Assembly: GCA_021799405.1 (NCBI GenBank)
Contig: JAJZAL010000132.1
Span: 1 to 14,504, forward strand
Source: Acidobacteriota bacterium
GTDB lineage: Bacteria; Acidobacteriota; Terriglobia; Terriglobales; Acidobacteriaceae
DNA: 14,504 nucleotides
Direction of reading: 5' to 3'
The translations under genes were made by a program, and so were the position numbers. Positions 1 through 6,416 of this stretch are shown here, one piece after another. Within the stretch, counting starts at the first letter, position 1, and every line of letters begins with the position of its first letter. Below the pieces are notes generated by a model that did not search any database, was not told the DNA's origin, and saw only the letters and a program-made list of their open reading frames with translations.

Positions 1-480
1 CGTCGCCCATTTATTCAATTTGGGATTGATTCGGAAACTCCCCGATTTTTGTTCGTACAAACCTCTGGAAAGATTCGATCTCGCTCCCACAAGACTGGGA
101 CTGGAACTATATCGGCGTTGCCACGGCAAGCGCGGAAAGGTCGACGAACAGCTTGTACTGACTGCGGATGAACATTTGCGCGACATCATTCCCCAACCGG
201 TAGCCTGTATTTCGCAATAATTTCAGGGCGGGTCTGCTGCTCGACCGGAAGCGTGCAATCTTAAAGAGCTGTCGTTGACGTCCTCCACTTCCCTCAGAAT
301 GTTGGAGCCGCTGCTCCACTCGCTGCAAACGTCTGAGACGTCCACATCCGCATACAATTTCTCCGGAAATGGTTCCGGGCCGGCCAGCTATCCGCACATA
401 CCTTGGCAGTGATCTTCATCGCTCCAGCCCCGCTGTGCGAGAATCGTCAGTACGCCAAGATACGCCGCCAAGATACGCCA
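1..480. other. AT-richer stretch without a convincing gene
   Basis: The first 250 bases are clearly poorer in G+C than the rest of the window. Short open frames exist on both strands (20-220 plus, 107-397 minus), but none has a good ribosome binding site, a recognisable motif or a stable codon pattern. Two small inverted repeats lie close together: TGGAGC/GCTCCA at 303-318 with a four-base loop, and ACGTCTGAGACGT at 329-341. They are too short to name. The stretch could be a decayed gene end or the regulatory region of the run that starts at 481. I see no tRNA or insertion-sequence end. Confidence 0.4.
454..479. repeat. 13-bp perfect tandem duplication
   Basis: GCCAAGATACGCC occurs twice back to back at 454-466 and 467-479, directly before the ATG at 481. 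It may be a slippage duplication or a doubled protein-binding site. It replaces any clear Shine-Dalgarno sequence for the small ORF that follows. Confidence 0.75.
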
Positions 481-585
481 ATGACACAGCCATCCCGACC
501 CGCCGCGATCCTTACCGATAGCCATTTCCTCATTCCCCTGATCGTCTTCTGCATCGGGCTGGCATTGCTCATCGCGCTGCATTAG
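481..585 (+). CDS. small single-pass membrane protein, 34 aa (putative)
   Basis: This short frame encodes 34 residues. It has a polar N-terminus of about 14 residues (MTQPSRPAAILTDS) followed by one hydrophobic segment that runs to the end and closes with IALH. This is the form of a tail-anchored or single-pass inner-membrane micropeptide. It lies 63 bases before the sugar transporter on the same strand, so it could be an accessory subunit of that transporter or a leader peptide. The weak points are the missing Shine-Dalgarno sequence (a 13-bp tandem repeat occupies that place) and the small size. An in-frame upstream ATG at 403 would give 60 residues, but the added part does not look coding. 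Function unknown. Confidence 0.45.
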   Translation: MTQPSRPAAILTDSHFLIPLIVFCIGLALLIALH

Positions 586-648
586 CGCCGCCGGGGCTTA
601 GGAGTTTTCCACGCAGCACGAAAGATTCAGCACGAAGGAATCAATCCG

Positions 649-1941
649 ATGAGCGCAACAACAAAGACAAATGCAGGCATAAGCTTCAAACCGGCGCACG
701 GCCTCGGCGTGGCCTGCGGACTCGCCGCCGGCGTCTGGCTGGGCGCTGCTGAGGCTCCCACCAAGCTGGTCACCACCGGCCTTTCTCCCTACGCTATTTC
801 GCTCTGCATGGTCGCCGGCGTCTTCACCGCCCGCTGGACCATTCCTACGCTGATGAAAGGCACGCGCTCGGTCTTCGCCGATCTGGCCGAAAACAGCCAC
901 CTGATTCCCATCGCCGTGCTGGCCGGCATGTTGTGGGCCGTCGCCAATACTCTCACCGTCTTCGCCATCCGCGACGTGGGGCTCACTATCGCCTTTCCGC
1001 TCTGGAACACCAACTCGCTGGTCGGTATCTTCTGGGGCTGGCTGCTCTTTGGCGAGCTGCGCGGCGCCAGCGTGAAGAACGTTGCCAAGGTGGTACTGGG
1101 CGCGCTGGCCATCGTGGTTGCCGCCGTCATGCTCGGCTTCAGCACCATCCACGGCGGCGGCGCGCAGGCAGGCCGCGCGGTTGGCGGAGTGCTGGCCGCC
1201 GCGGGTGCCAGCCTGCTCTGGGGTACGATGTACATCCCCTACCGCAAGGCCTACATCAGCGGCATGAACCCGCTCTCCTTCGTCACCGTATTCACCATCG
1301 GCGAGCTGGGCACGGTCTTCGCGCTGGTACTGGCCCTCGACGGCGGCATGAAGGCCACAGTCTTCCACTCGTCCGACGCCAGGCACATGCTCTTCTGGCT
1401 CTTCCTGGGCGGCTTTGTCTGGGTCATCGGCGATCTCTTCCAGCAGTACGCAACCAAGTATCTGGGCATCGGCCGCGCCATTCCGCTCTCGAACACCAAC
1501 CAGCTTTGGGGACTGGCCTGGGGCGCGCTGGTCTTTGGCGAGTTGGCCCACGCCAACTGGCAGCACCGCCTGCTCGTCGTGGCGGGTTCAGTGGTGATGA
1601 TCCTGGGAGCGGTGGCCGTGAGCACCGCCGTCGCTTCGGAACGAGAACAGGCCTCCACCAGCCAGGCGCTCCAGCGCGAGTGCGTGCGCTACGGCTTGGA
1701 TTACGGTCAGGTCGTGCTCCGCTACGGCGGCCATGAGCCCGACGAGGGCGGTCCACGCCGCGCCTGGTGGGATTACCTCATCATCGCCGGCGCCGCCGGT
1801 ATCTTCATCTACCTGTGGTCGAATGCGCGCGTGCCGCCCCTCAGCATGAGCCTTGGGTGGGTCTGGGCGCTTGCCGCCGTCCTTGTCGCCACCGCCTCCC
1901 TTGGCGGCCTCTGGCTCTGGAAGGCCAGCCGGTTCTCGTAG
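649..1941 (+). CDS. GRP/EamA-type sugar uptake transporter
   Basis: A 430-residue multi-pass inner-membrane protein, most like the glucose/ribose porter (GRP) branch of the drug/metabolite transporter superfamily (RhaT/GlcU-like), which imports sugars by cation or proton symport. An internal duplication typical of the superfamily is visible: PLWNTNSL...LLFGEL at residues 117-137 recurs as PLSNTNQL...LVFGEL at 279-299. About ten hydrophobic segments cover residues 15-330. A hydrophilic insert (about 331-372) and two further membrane segments (about 375-392 and 402-424) then extend it beyond the roughly 290-340 residues usual for the family. GAAGGAA at 634-640 is a good ribosome binding site, eight bases before ATG. 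The sugar kinase 54 bases downstream supports a sugar substrate, but which sugar cannot be read from the sequence. A metabolite exporter is the alternative. Confidence 0.8.
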   Translation: MSATTKTNAGISFKPAHGLGVACGLAAGVWLGAAEAPTKLVTTGLSPYAISLCMVAGVFTARWTIPTLMKGTRSVFADLAENSHLIPIAVLAGMLWAVANTLTVFAIRDVGLTIAFPLWNTNSLVGIFWGWLLFGELRGASVKNVAKVVLGALAIVVAAVMLGFSTIHGGGAQAGRAVGGVLAAAGASLLWGTMYIPYRKAYISGMNPLSFVTVFTIGELGTVFALVLALDGGMKATVFHSSDARHMLFWLFLGGFVWVIGDLFQQYATKYLGIGRAIPLSNTNQLWGLAWGALVFGELAHANWQHRLLVVAGSVVMILGAVAVSTAVASEREQASTSQALQRECVRYGLDYGQVVLRYGGHEPDEGGPRRAWWDYLIIAGAAGIFIYLWSNARVPPLSMSLGWVWALAAVLVATASLGGLWLWKASRFS

Positions 1942-1983
1942 GTCCTGAACGCGTCCCGGACGCATCGAAGCCGCCCCTCCCTT

Positions 1984-1989
1984 TACAAT
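1984..1989 (+). promoter_or_regulatory. -10-like hexamer six bases before the kinase ATG
   Basis: TACAAT lies exactly six bases before the ATG at 1996, and there is no Shine-Dalgarno sequence. If it works as a -10 element, transcription would start at or next to the ATG and give a leaderless mRNA. I see no convincing -35 at the expected distance. The kinase could equally be read through from the transporter. Confidence 0.35.
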
Positions 1990-1995
1990 GGCCGA

Positions 1996-2943
1996 ATGAC
2001 GCAGTTCCCGAAAGTCGATGTTGTCGGCGTAGGCCTGAACGCTACCGACACGCTTATTTCCCTACCCAGCTACCCCGCGCGCGGCTCCAAAATGGAGTAC
2101 AGCACCGCACACGTGATGCCGGGAGGCCAGGTGGCGACCGCCATGGTTGCCTGCCAAATCTGGGGACTGCAGACTCGCTACGTGGGCAAGCTCGGCGACG
2201 ACGACGCGGCGCGGCTCCATCGCGATGCCTTTGCCCGAGTGGGCGTCGAATCGCAACTCGTCACCGTCCCCGGAGTAATCAGCCCGCAGTCGCTCATCCT
2301 GGTCGATGACGGCGGCGAACGCACCGTGCTTGGCCGCCGCGACGAGCGCATGGTGCTTCAACCCGAGGATCTCAAGCGCGAGTGGGTCACAAATGCGCGC
2401 GTGCTCCTTGTGGACGGCCACGACACCGCTGCGGCTACGCTCGCTGCCAGTTGGGCGCGCGCCGCGGGCATTCCAGTGGTTGCCGATCTCGATGAGCCGT
2501 ACCCCGGCGTGGAAGTGCTGATCGAAAATATTGACTACCTGATCGTGAGCCGCGATTTTCCGTGCCGGCTGACCCGCGAAAACACCCTGGAGCATGCGCT
2601 GCGCCGCATGCAAATCCGCTATGGGTGCCGCCTGACGGCTGCGACCCTCGGCCAGGATGGGGTGATCGCGTGGGACGGAGCCGGCTTCGTGCATCGAGCT
2701 GCGTACCGGGTACCTGTCATCGACTCCACCGGCGCCGGCGACATCTTCCGCGCCGGATTCATCTATGCACTGCTACAGGATTGGCCGCTTGATCGCCAAC
2801 TCGATTTCTCCTGCGCTGCCGCCGCCATGAACTGCATGGGCTCCGGCGCCAGAGGCGGTATTCAGACGGTCGAAGCCATCCAGGATCTGATCGCCGCCGA
2901 CGCGCGCTATGAGGCCGCCTACGACGTGCCTGACGTGGATTGA
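1996..2943 (+). CDS. PfkB/ribokinase-family carbohydrate kinase
   Basis: A cytoplasmic 315-residue ATP-dependent kinase that would phosphorylate a sugar or sugar-like hydroxyl. The length is normal for the family. The N-terminal substrate-binding signature appears as PGGQVATAMVACQIWG at 42-57, in the place of the usual GGNxANxA motif, and KLGDDDAARL follows at 65-74. The C-terminal PfkB signature DSTGAGDIFRAGF runs from 243 to 255. It contains the GAGD anion hole and the catalytic base Asp249. TLGQDGV at 217-223 matches the family's TxGxxG stretch. The common AF/GG residues after GAGD are IF/AG here, a mild variation. The gene follows the sugar transporter by 54 bases, suggesting import followed by phosphorylation. 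Substrate unknown; ribose, fructose, sulfofructose and nucleosides are all handled by this family. Confidence 0.88.
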   Translation: MTQFPKVDVVGVGLNATDTLISLPSYPARGSKMEYSTAHVMPGGQVATAMVACQIWGLQTRYVGKLGDDDAARLHRDAFARVGVESQLVTVPGVISPQSLILVDDGGERTVLGRRDERMVLQPEDLKREWVTNARVLLVDGHDTAAATLAASWARAAGIPVVADLDEPYPGVEVLIENIDYLIVSRDFPCRLTRENTLEHALRRMQIRYGCRLTAATLGQDGVIAWDGAGFVHRAAYRVPVIDSTGAGDIFRAGFIYALLQDWPLDRQLDFSCAAAAMNCMGSGARGGIQTVEAIQDLIAADARYEAAYDVPDVD

Positions 2944-3001
2944 TCCGCACAGACTCACGCGGCGGTGAAGAGCTACCATTGATCTTCGATTGGAGATTCG
3001 A

Positions 3002-4390
3002 ATGGAGCCGTTTCGTTTTCATCTTTTTGTCTGCACACAGCAGAAGCCCGAGGGCGTCGCCTCCTGTCCGTCGCACGGATCGCTCGCCGTCCTCAACCGC
3101 CTAGACAGCGAAATTCAGGCGCGGGGCCTCAGAAATGAGGTGCAGCTCACCACCTGCGGTTGCATGGGCCTGTGCGACGAAGGCCCCATCATGGTCGCCT
3201 ACCCGGAAGGCGTCTGGTACCGGCACGTTCAGCCCTCTGATGTTCCGGCCATCGTCGATCGGCACCTCAACAACGGCCAGACAGCCCATTCCGAATCCAA
3301 CAGGACCTCGAAGTCCGTTGACCGTCTCATCTGGAACGATGCCGCCGCCATGAAGGCCATGTCGGTCGAGCACGGCGAGCGCTTCCGTGCCGCCATGGCC
3401 GCCCGCGACCGGGCGGGCGCACTGCCCGATCCGCTCAATGACATGATCCGCGGCTACATGCCCAGCCGCTGCCTTCTCACCGCGCTTGAACTCGATATCT
3501 TCACCGCCGTAGGCAACGGAGCCAGCGCCGAGCAGGTGGGCGCCACGATCAACGCCAATGCCCGCGCCGTGGCCATGCTGCTGGATGCTCTCGTCGCGCT
3601 CCGGCTGCTTACGAAGGCCGGCGAGGAATATCGCAACACGCCCGAAACAGCTCGCTACTTTGTGCAGGAATCACGAGATAACCATCGCAATGGCCTGCTC
3701 CACGCCGCCGACATCTGGCATCGCTGGAGCACGCTCACAGAAGCGGTGCGCCGCGGCACGCACCTTCCCTTCGAAACCGCACGCAGCGCCGAGTGGACCC
3801 GCAACTTCATCGCCGCCATGCAGCGCAACGCCAAAGACCGCGCTCCGCTGGTCGTCGAGGTGCTGGGCACTGGCGGCGTGCGCCGCGTTCTCGATCTGGG
3901 CGGCGGCTCGGGCATCTATTCCATCGCCTTTGCAAAGGCGTCCGCCGATGTGCAGTGCGATCTCCTCGATCTCCCCGAGGTCATCCCGCTCACCGCCGAA
4001 TATGTAAACAAGGCCGGCGTCTCCGCGCAGGTCCATCTCCGCACCGGCAACATGCTCCATGATTCGTTCGGCTCCGGCTACGACGTCGTGATGCTGAACG
4101 CGATCTGCCATAGCTTTTCCGAAGAGCAGAACATCGCCCTCTTCCGCCGCGCCCTCCAGGCGCTGGTGCCGGGCGGCCGCCTGTCCGTGCAGGATTTCAT
4201 TCTTAACGACGACAAGACCGGCCCGCTCCACGCGGCGCTCTTTTCGCTGAATATGCTGGTTGGCACCGACGGCGGCGCAAGCTACAGCGAACCCGAATAC
4301 ACCCGCTGGATGAAGGAGGCAGGATTCAGCGATGTGCGCCGGATCAGCCTGCCCGGCCCCAGCGACCTGATTGTGGGGATTTCGAAATAG
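3002..4390 (+). CDS. [2Fe-2S] thioredoxin-like ferredoxin fused to an O-methyltransferase-type domain
   Basis: A 462-residue cytoplasmic protein in two parts. Residues 1-90 look like a thioredoxin-like [2Fe-2S] ferredoxin: Cys11 and Cys22 (C-x10-C), then Cys54 and Cys58 in GCMGLCDEGP, with extra Cys52. After a polar linker (about 92-145), residues 146-462 form a SAM-dependent methyltransferase like the plant/bacterial O-methyltransferase family: a winged-helix dimerisation part (about 150-225), SAM motif VLDLGGGSG at 296-304, acidic residues DLLDLPEV at 320-327, and CHSFSEEQ at 369-376, where His370 fits the family's catalytic His. GGAG at 2992-2995, six bases upstream, picks the ATG at 3002. 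An in-frame TTG at 2990 would add four residues but overlaps that site. The gene is last in the plus-strand run, 58 bases after the kinase. The methyl acceptor and the role of the cluster are unknown. Confidence 0.85.
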   Translation: MEPFRFHLFVCTQQKPEGVASCPSHGSLAVLNRLDSEIQARGLRNEVQLTTCGCMGLCDEGPIMVAYPEGVWYRHVQPSDVPAIVDRHLNNGQTAHSESNRTSKSVDRLIWNDAAAMKAMSVEHGERFRAAMAARDRAGALPDPLNDMIRGYMPSRCLLTALELDIFTAVGNGASAEQVGATINANARAVAMLLDALVALRLLTKAGEEYRNTPETARYFVQESRDNHRNGLLHAADIWHRWSTLTEAVRRGTHLPFETARSAEWTRNFIAAMQRNAKDRAPLVVEVLGTGGVRRVLDLGGGSGIYSIAFAKASADVQCDLLDLPEVIPLTAEYVNKAGVSAQVHLRTGNMLHDSFGSGYDVVMLNAICHSFSEEQNIALFRRALQALVPGGRLSVQDFILNDDKTGPLHAALFSLNMLVGTDGGASYSEPEYTRWMKEAGFSDVRRISLPGPSDLIVGISK

Positions 4391-4416
4391 GGCTGCCGGA
4401 TCTTCCGCGACAGCCC
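4390..4416 (+). terminator. hairpin at the end of the plus-strand run
   Basis: GGGCTG at 4390-4395 pairs with CAGCCC at 4411-4416, with an inner CGG/CCG pairing. It begins in the stop codon of the methyltransferase gene. No T-run follows, so it may only partly terminate or act as a 3' stabilising hairpin between the two convergent runs. Confidence 0.4.
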
Positions 4417-4506
4417 CAATTGCAAGGTAGCTGGGCACAGAGCGGCAAACATTCCGTCCCTCTGGAATTCTGCACTCTGATTGAAGGTCTGATCTGCGTT
4501 ATTGGC

Positions 4507-5025
4507 CTAAACGGCGTCCTGCGCTGAGATCAGAGTAAGGGTAACGCTCCCGTGGGTTGTCCGCCGATGTGGCGTGCCGCGCGGAACCAGGAGCATATCG
4601 CCTTTGTGGAGCGTCACCTTTTGGGCGCCGTCCGATTCCGGCGCCAGCCACTCTCCGGGGCGGATATTGCGGCCGTTCTTCGGTGTCCCACCCAGCTCGT
4701 ACACGGTCGATCCCTCATGAATCTGGAAGATATGATCGCGATGCTCGTGCCACTCAAATTCCTTCGCGCTCTTGTCCTTCTCGACTGTCAAGATGACCAC
4801 GACGCCCGGATCAGTCACCAGGTTGTTGTTGCCCGGAGCGGCCTCCAGAGCCTTCAGATCATCGGCGAGTGTCTTTGCCGTAAACAACTGGAACTTGCCC
4901 TGGGCGCCCTGGGCTGCCGCCGGGCGCGCAAATACATCGGCAAGCGCGATTCCCGCGGCTGCTGCCACGGGCGCCGTGCACAAGAAATTCCGTCTGCTTT
5001 GATTCCTGATTGTGAGATTTTCCAT
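4507..5025 (-). CDS. Tat-exported single-domain cupin protein
   Basis: A 172-residue exported protein. The N-terminus carries a twin-arginine signal (SRRNFL at residues 10-15, then an Ala-rich hydrophobic stretch, with a likely cleavage site near residues 36-40), so it should be folded before export to the periplasm. That suits a metalloprotein. The mature part is one cupin barrel: motif 1 has His93, His95 and His98 in WHEHRDHIFQIHEG, and motif 2 is GDMLLVPRGTPH (142-153), with His153 as the fourth ligand candidate. The usual motif-1 Glu is not clearly in its normal place. The ATG at 5025 is chosen because GGGAG lies seven bases upstream and the twin-arginine signal starts just after it. An upstream ATG at 5055 would add ten unlikely residues. 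Last gene of the minus-strand run. Substrate and activity (dioxygenase, isomerase or binding) cannot be read. Confidence 0.82.
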   Translation of the reverse strand: MENLTIRNQSRRNFLCTAPVAAAAGIALADVFARPAAAQGAQGKFQLFTAKTLADDLKALEAAPGNNNLVTDPGVVVILTVEKDKSAKEFEWHEHRDHIFQIHEGSTVYELGGTPKNGRNIRPGEWLAPESDGAQKVTLHKGDMLLVPRGTPHRRTTHGSVTLTLISAQDAV

Positions 5026-5042
5026 TGGATTGCTCCCGCAAC

Positions 5043-5072
5043 AGTAAAACATCAAAGGCTGCTCTCTGTCAG
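5043..5072 (-). promoter_or_regulatory. candidate promoter of the cupin gene
   Basis: On the minus strand, CTGACA (5072-5067) and TTTACT (5048-5043) are 18 bases apart and lie just before the ribosome binding site. They match the -35 consensus at five of six positions and the -10 at four of six. This is a weak computational-style match by eye. Confidence 0.3.
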
Positions 5073-5168
5073 CCTTCAGCGCATGCGGTGCGGAGACATG
5101 ACTGCGGTGAGCACGTCTCTACCCAGCGATCCTCTTCGCAGCACGCTGCGCAACCCTGGCGCGCGCCC

Positions 5169-6002
5169 TTAAGCGGAGTGTTTTCGCAGCCACGCAGCCA
5201 GCAGATCGGCAACCTTGCGCGGCTGCTCATAGGCGGCGAAGTGCCCGGCATCGGCCAGCAGGTGGTACTCGCACCCGCCCGGCGCGGCTCGGAAGGCTTC
5301 CATATCCACGGGCGTGACGCCGACATCCTCGCCGCCCGCAATGGCCAGCACCGGCGCCGTAATCGTGCTCACGGTGGGTACGGAGTCAGGCCGCGCGGCC
5401 AGCCCCGCCTGCACGGCAATTTCGGCTTCCGGCGTCAGCGTCATGCGCATCCGCAGCTGGGCCACGATCTCAGGGCGAAGACGGCGCGCCGTTTCACCGA
5501 TGAGGGTTTGCGCACGGCCATCGTAAAGCGCCGCCAGACCTCCCTGCCGCACCTTCGCGATACTTTCCACACGTTTGGCCAGATTAGCCTCCGCGTCAGG
5601 CTGGGGCTTGGAGCAGACAAGAGCCAGCCCGCGCATCCGCTGTGGTGCCTGCCGCCATAATTCCAGCAGCACATAGCCGCCGACCGAGCAACCCGCAAAG
5701 AAAGCCGCGGGAACCTCAAGGCTGTTCAACAGCGCCAACACATCGCGGGCCAGTTGCGCCATCGTCAGCACCGGCGCATCGGGTGCGAGCGTAAAACCGC
5801 CTGACGGCAGCGCCTGTCCCAGCTCTGAAACGCCATGTCCGCGCAGATCGGGAATGATGGCGCGCACGCCCGTCAGAGCTTCCGCGACGGGGCGCCAATA
5901 CGCATGATCCAGTGGCGTGGGGTGCAGAAAGACCACCGGGACTCCTGCCCCAGTGTCGTGAAACCCAAGCCGGGCTCCATCCGATTCGCAGGTACCGTTC
6001 AT
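5169..6002 (-). CDS. alpha/beta-fold hydrolase
   Basis: A 277-residue protein of normal length for the alpha/beta hydrolase superfamily, probably a soluble cytoplasmic esterase, lactonase or C-C hydrolase. HP at 27-28 in FLHPTPLDHAYW marks the oxyanion-hole loop. The nucleophile elbow is GCSVGG with Ser106. The acid is probably Asp226 in GGEDVGVTP, and the base His254 in DAGHF. PDLRGHGVSE at 51-60 is the typical strand-4 signature, and a cap region lies near 135-205. The start was set at the ATG whose first bases overlap the stop of the PspC gene (ATGA, 5999-6002), a layout that usually means translational coupling. The open frame continues far upstream to 6383, but that part is only a shadow of the PspC gene. 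The sequence does not fix the substrate; haloperoxidase/esterase-like annotations would also fit. Confidence 0.87.
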   Translation of the reverse strand: MNGTCESDGARLGFHDTGAGVPVVFLHPTPLDHAYWRPVAEALTGVRAIIPDLRGHGVSELGQALPSGGFTLAPDAPVLTMAQLARDVLALLNSLEVPAAFFAGCSVGGYVLLELWRQAPQRMRGLALVCSKPQPDAEANLAKRVESIAKVRQGGLAALYDGRAQTLIGETARRLRPEIVAQLRMRMTLTPEAEIAVQAGLAARPDSVPTVSTITAPVLAIAGGEDVGVTPVDMEAFRAAPGGCEYHLLADAGHFAAYEQPRKVADLLAAWLRKHSA

Positions 6003-6316
6003 ATACCTGGAGGATACTCTCCCGGAGCGCCGGCGGGCTCTTCGGGAATGCCGATCCAGGCCGCCACGTAAGCCACGCCGATCAATCCGCTCGTAAGGAC
6101 GAGCCCGAGCACGGCCAGAATCCGAACGACACCGACATCCCATCCGTTGTGCCGCGCCAGCGCCAGGCAGACACCCGCAATCTGGCGGCCAACCCGCGGC
6201 CTGATCATCGGCCTGCCCGATCCGGGCTGAGTCACGGGAAGTACCGTGCCGCAATTTGAGCAGAACCGCGCGCTCGCCGGTAACCCTGTACCGCAGCGAT
6301 AACAGAAAACAGCCAT
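5999..6316 (-). CDS. zinc-ribbon PspC-domain membrane protein
   Basis: A 105-residue protein. It opens with a four-cysteine zinc ribbon (Cys5, Cys8, Cys19, Cys22 in CYRCG...CSNCG). A short linker leads to a PspC domain at about 43-95, with IAGVCLALARHNGWDV and a hydrophobic segment ending in AWIGIPEEP. PspC proteins sit in the inner membrane. In enterobacteria PspC helps switch on the phage-shock response, but stand-alone ribbon-PspC proteins are common and their role is mostly unknown. GGAGG seven bases upstream fixes the start at 6316. The longer open frame to 6412 lacks such a site. Its stop codon overlaps the start of the hydrolase gene by ATGA, so the two are probably co-translated. No pspA, pspB or pspF neighbours are present. 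Confidence 0.88.
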   Translation of the reverse strand: MAVFCYRCGTGLPASARFCSNCGTVLPVTQPGSGRPMIRPRVGRQIAGVCLALARHNGWDVGVVRILAVLGLVLTSGLIGVAYVAAWIGIPEEPAGAPGEYPPGI

Positions 6317-6416
6317 AACCGGTCCTCCTCGGGGGAAAGCCACCCAGTCTGAGCATACGGAAAGAAGTCCGAAATGGTTCCATCTCCGGCGCACTGCGTT
6401 GGCGCCGTGCAAGAGT

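Noticed and set aside
107..397. 96-residue minus-strand frame near the left edge
   Set aside because: No ribosome binding site, Arg/Gln-rich, and no recognised domain; possibly a decayed end but not supportable.
598..1566. 322-residue minus-strand open frame
   Set aside because: It lies opposite the sugar transporter, and its His/Gln/Asp/Gly-rich sequence is the typical reverse shadow of a GC-rich membrane protein gene.
3671..4438. 255-residue minus-strand open frame
   Set aside because: It lies opposite the methyltransferase domain, with His/Ala/Gly-rich shadow composition.
6003..6383. N-terminal extension of the alpha/beta hydrolase frame
   Set aside because: The added 127 residues are Arg/Gly/Ser-rich and overlap the PspC gene, which has a better start and known domains.
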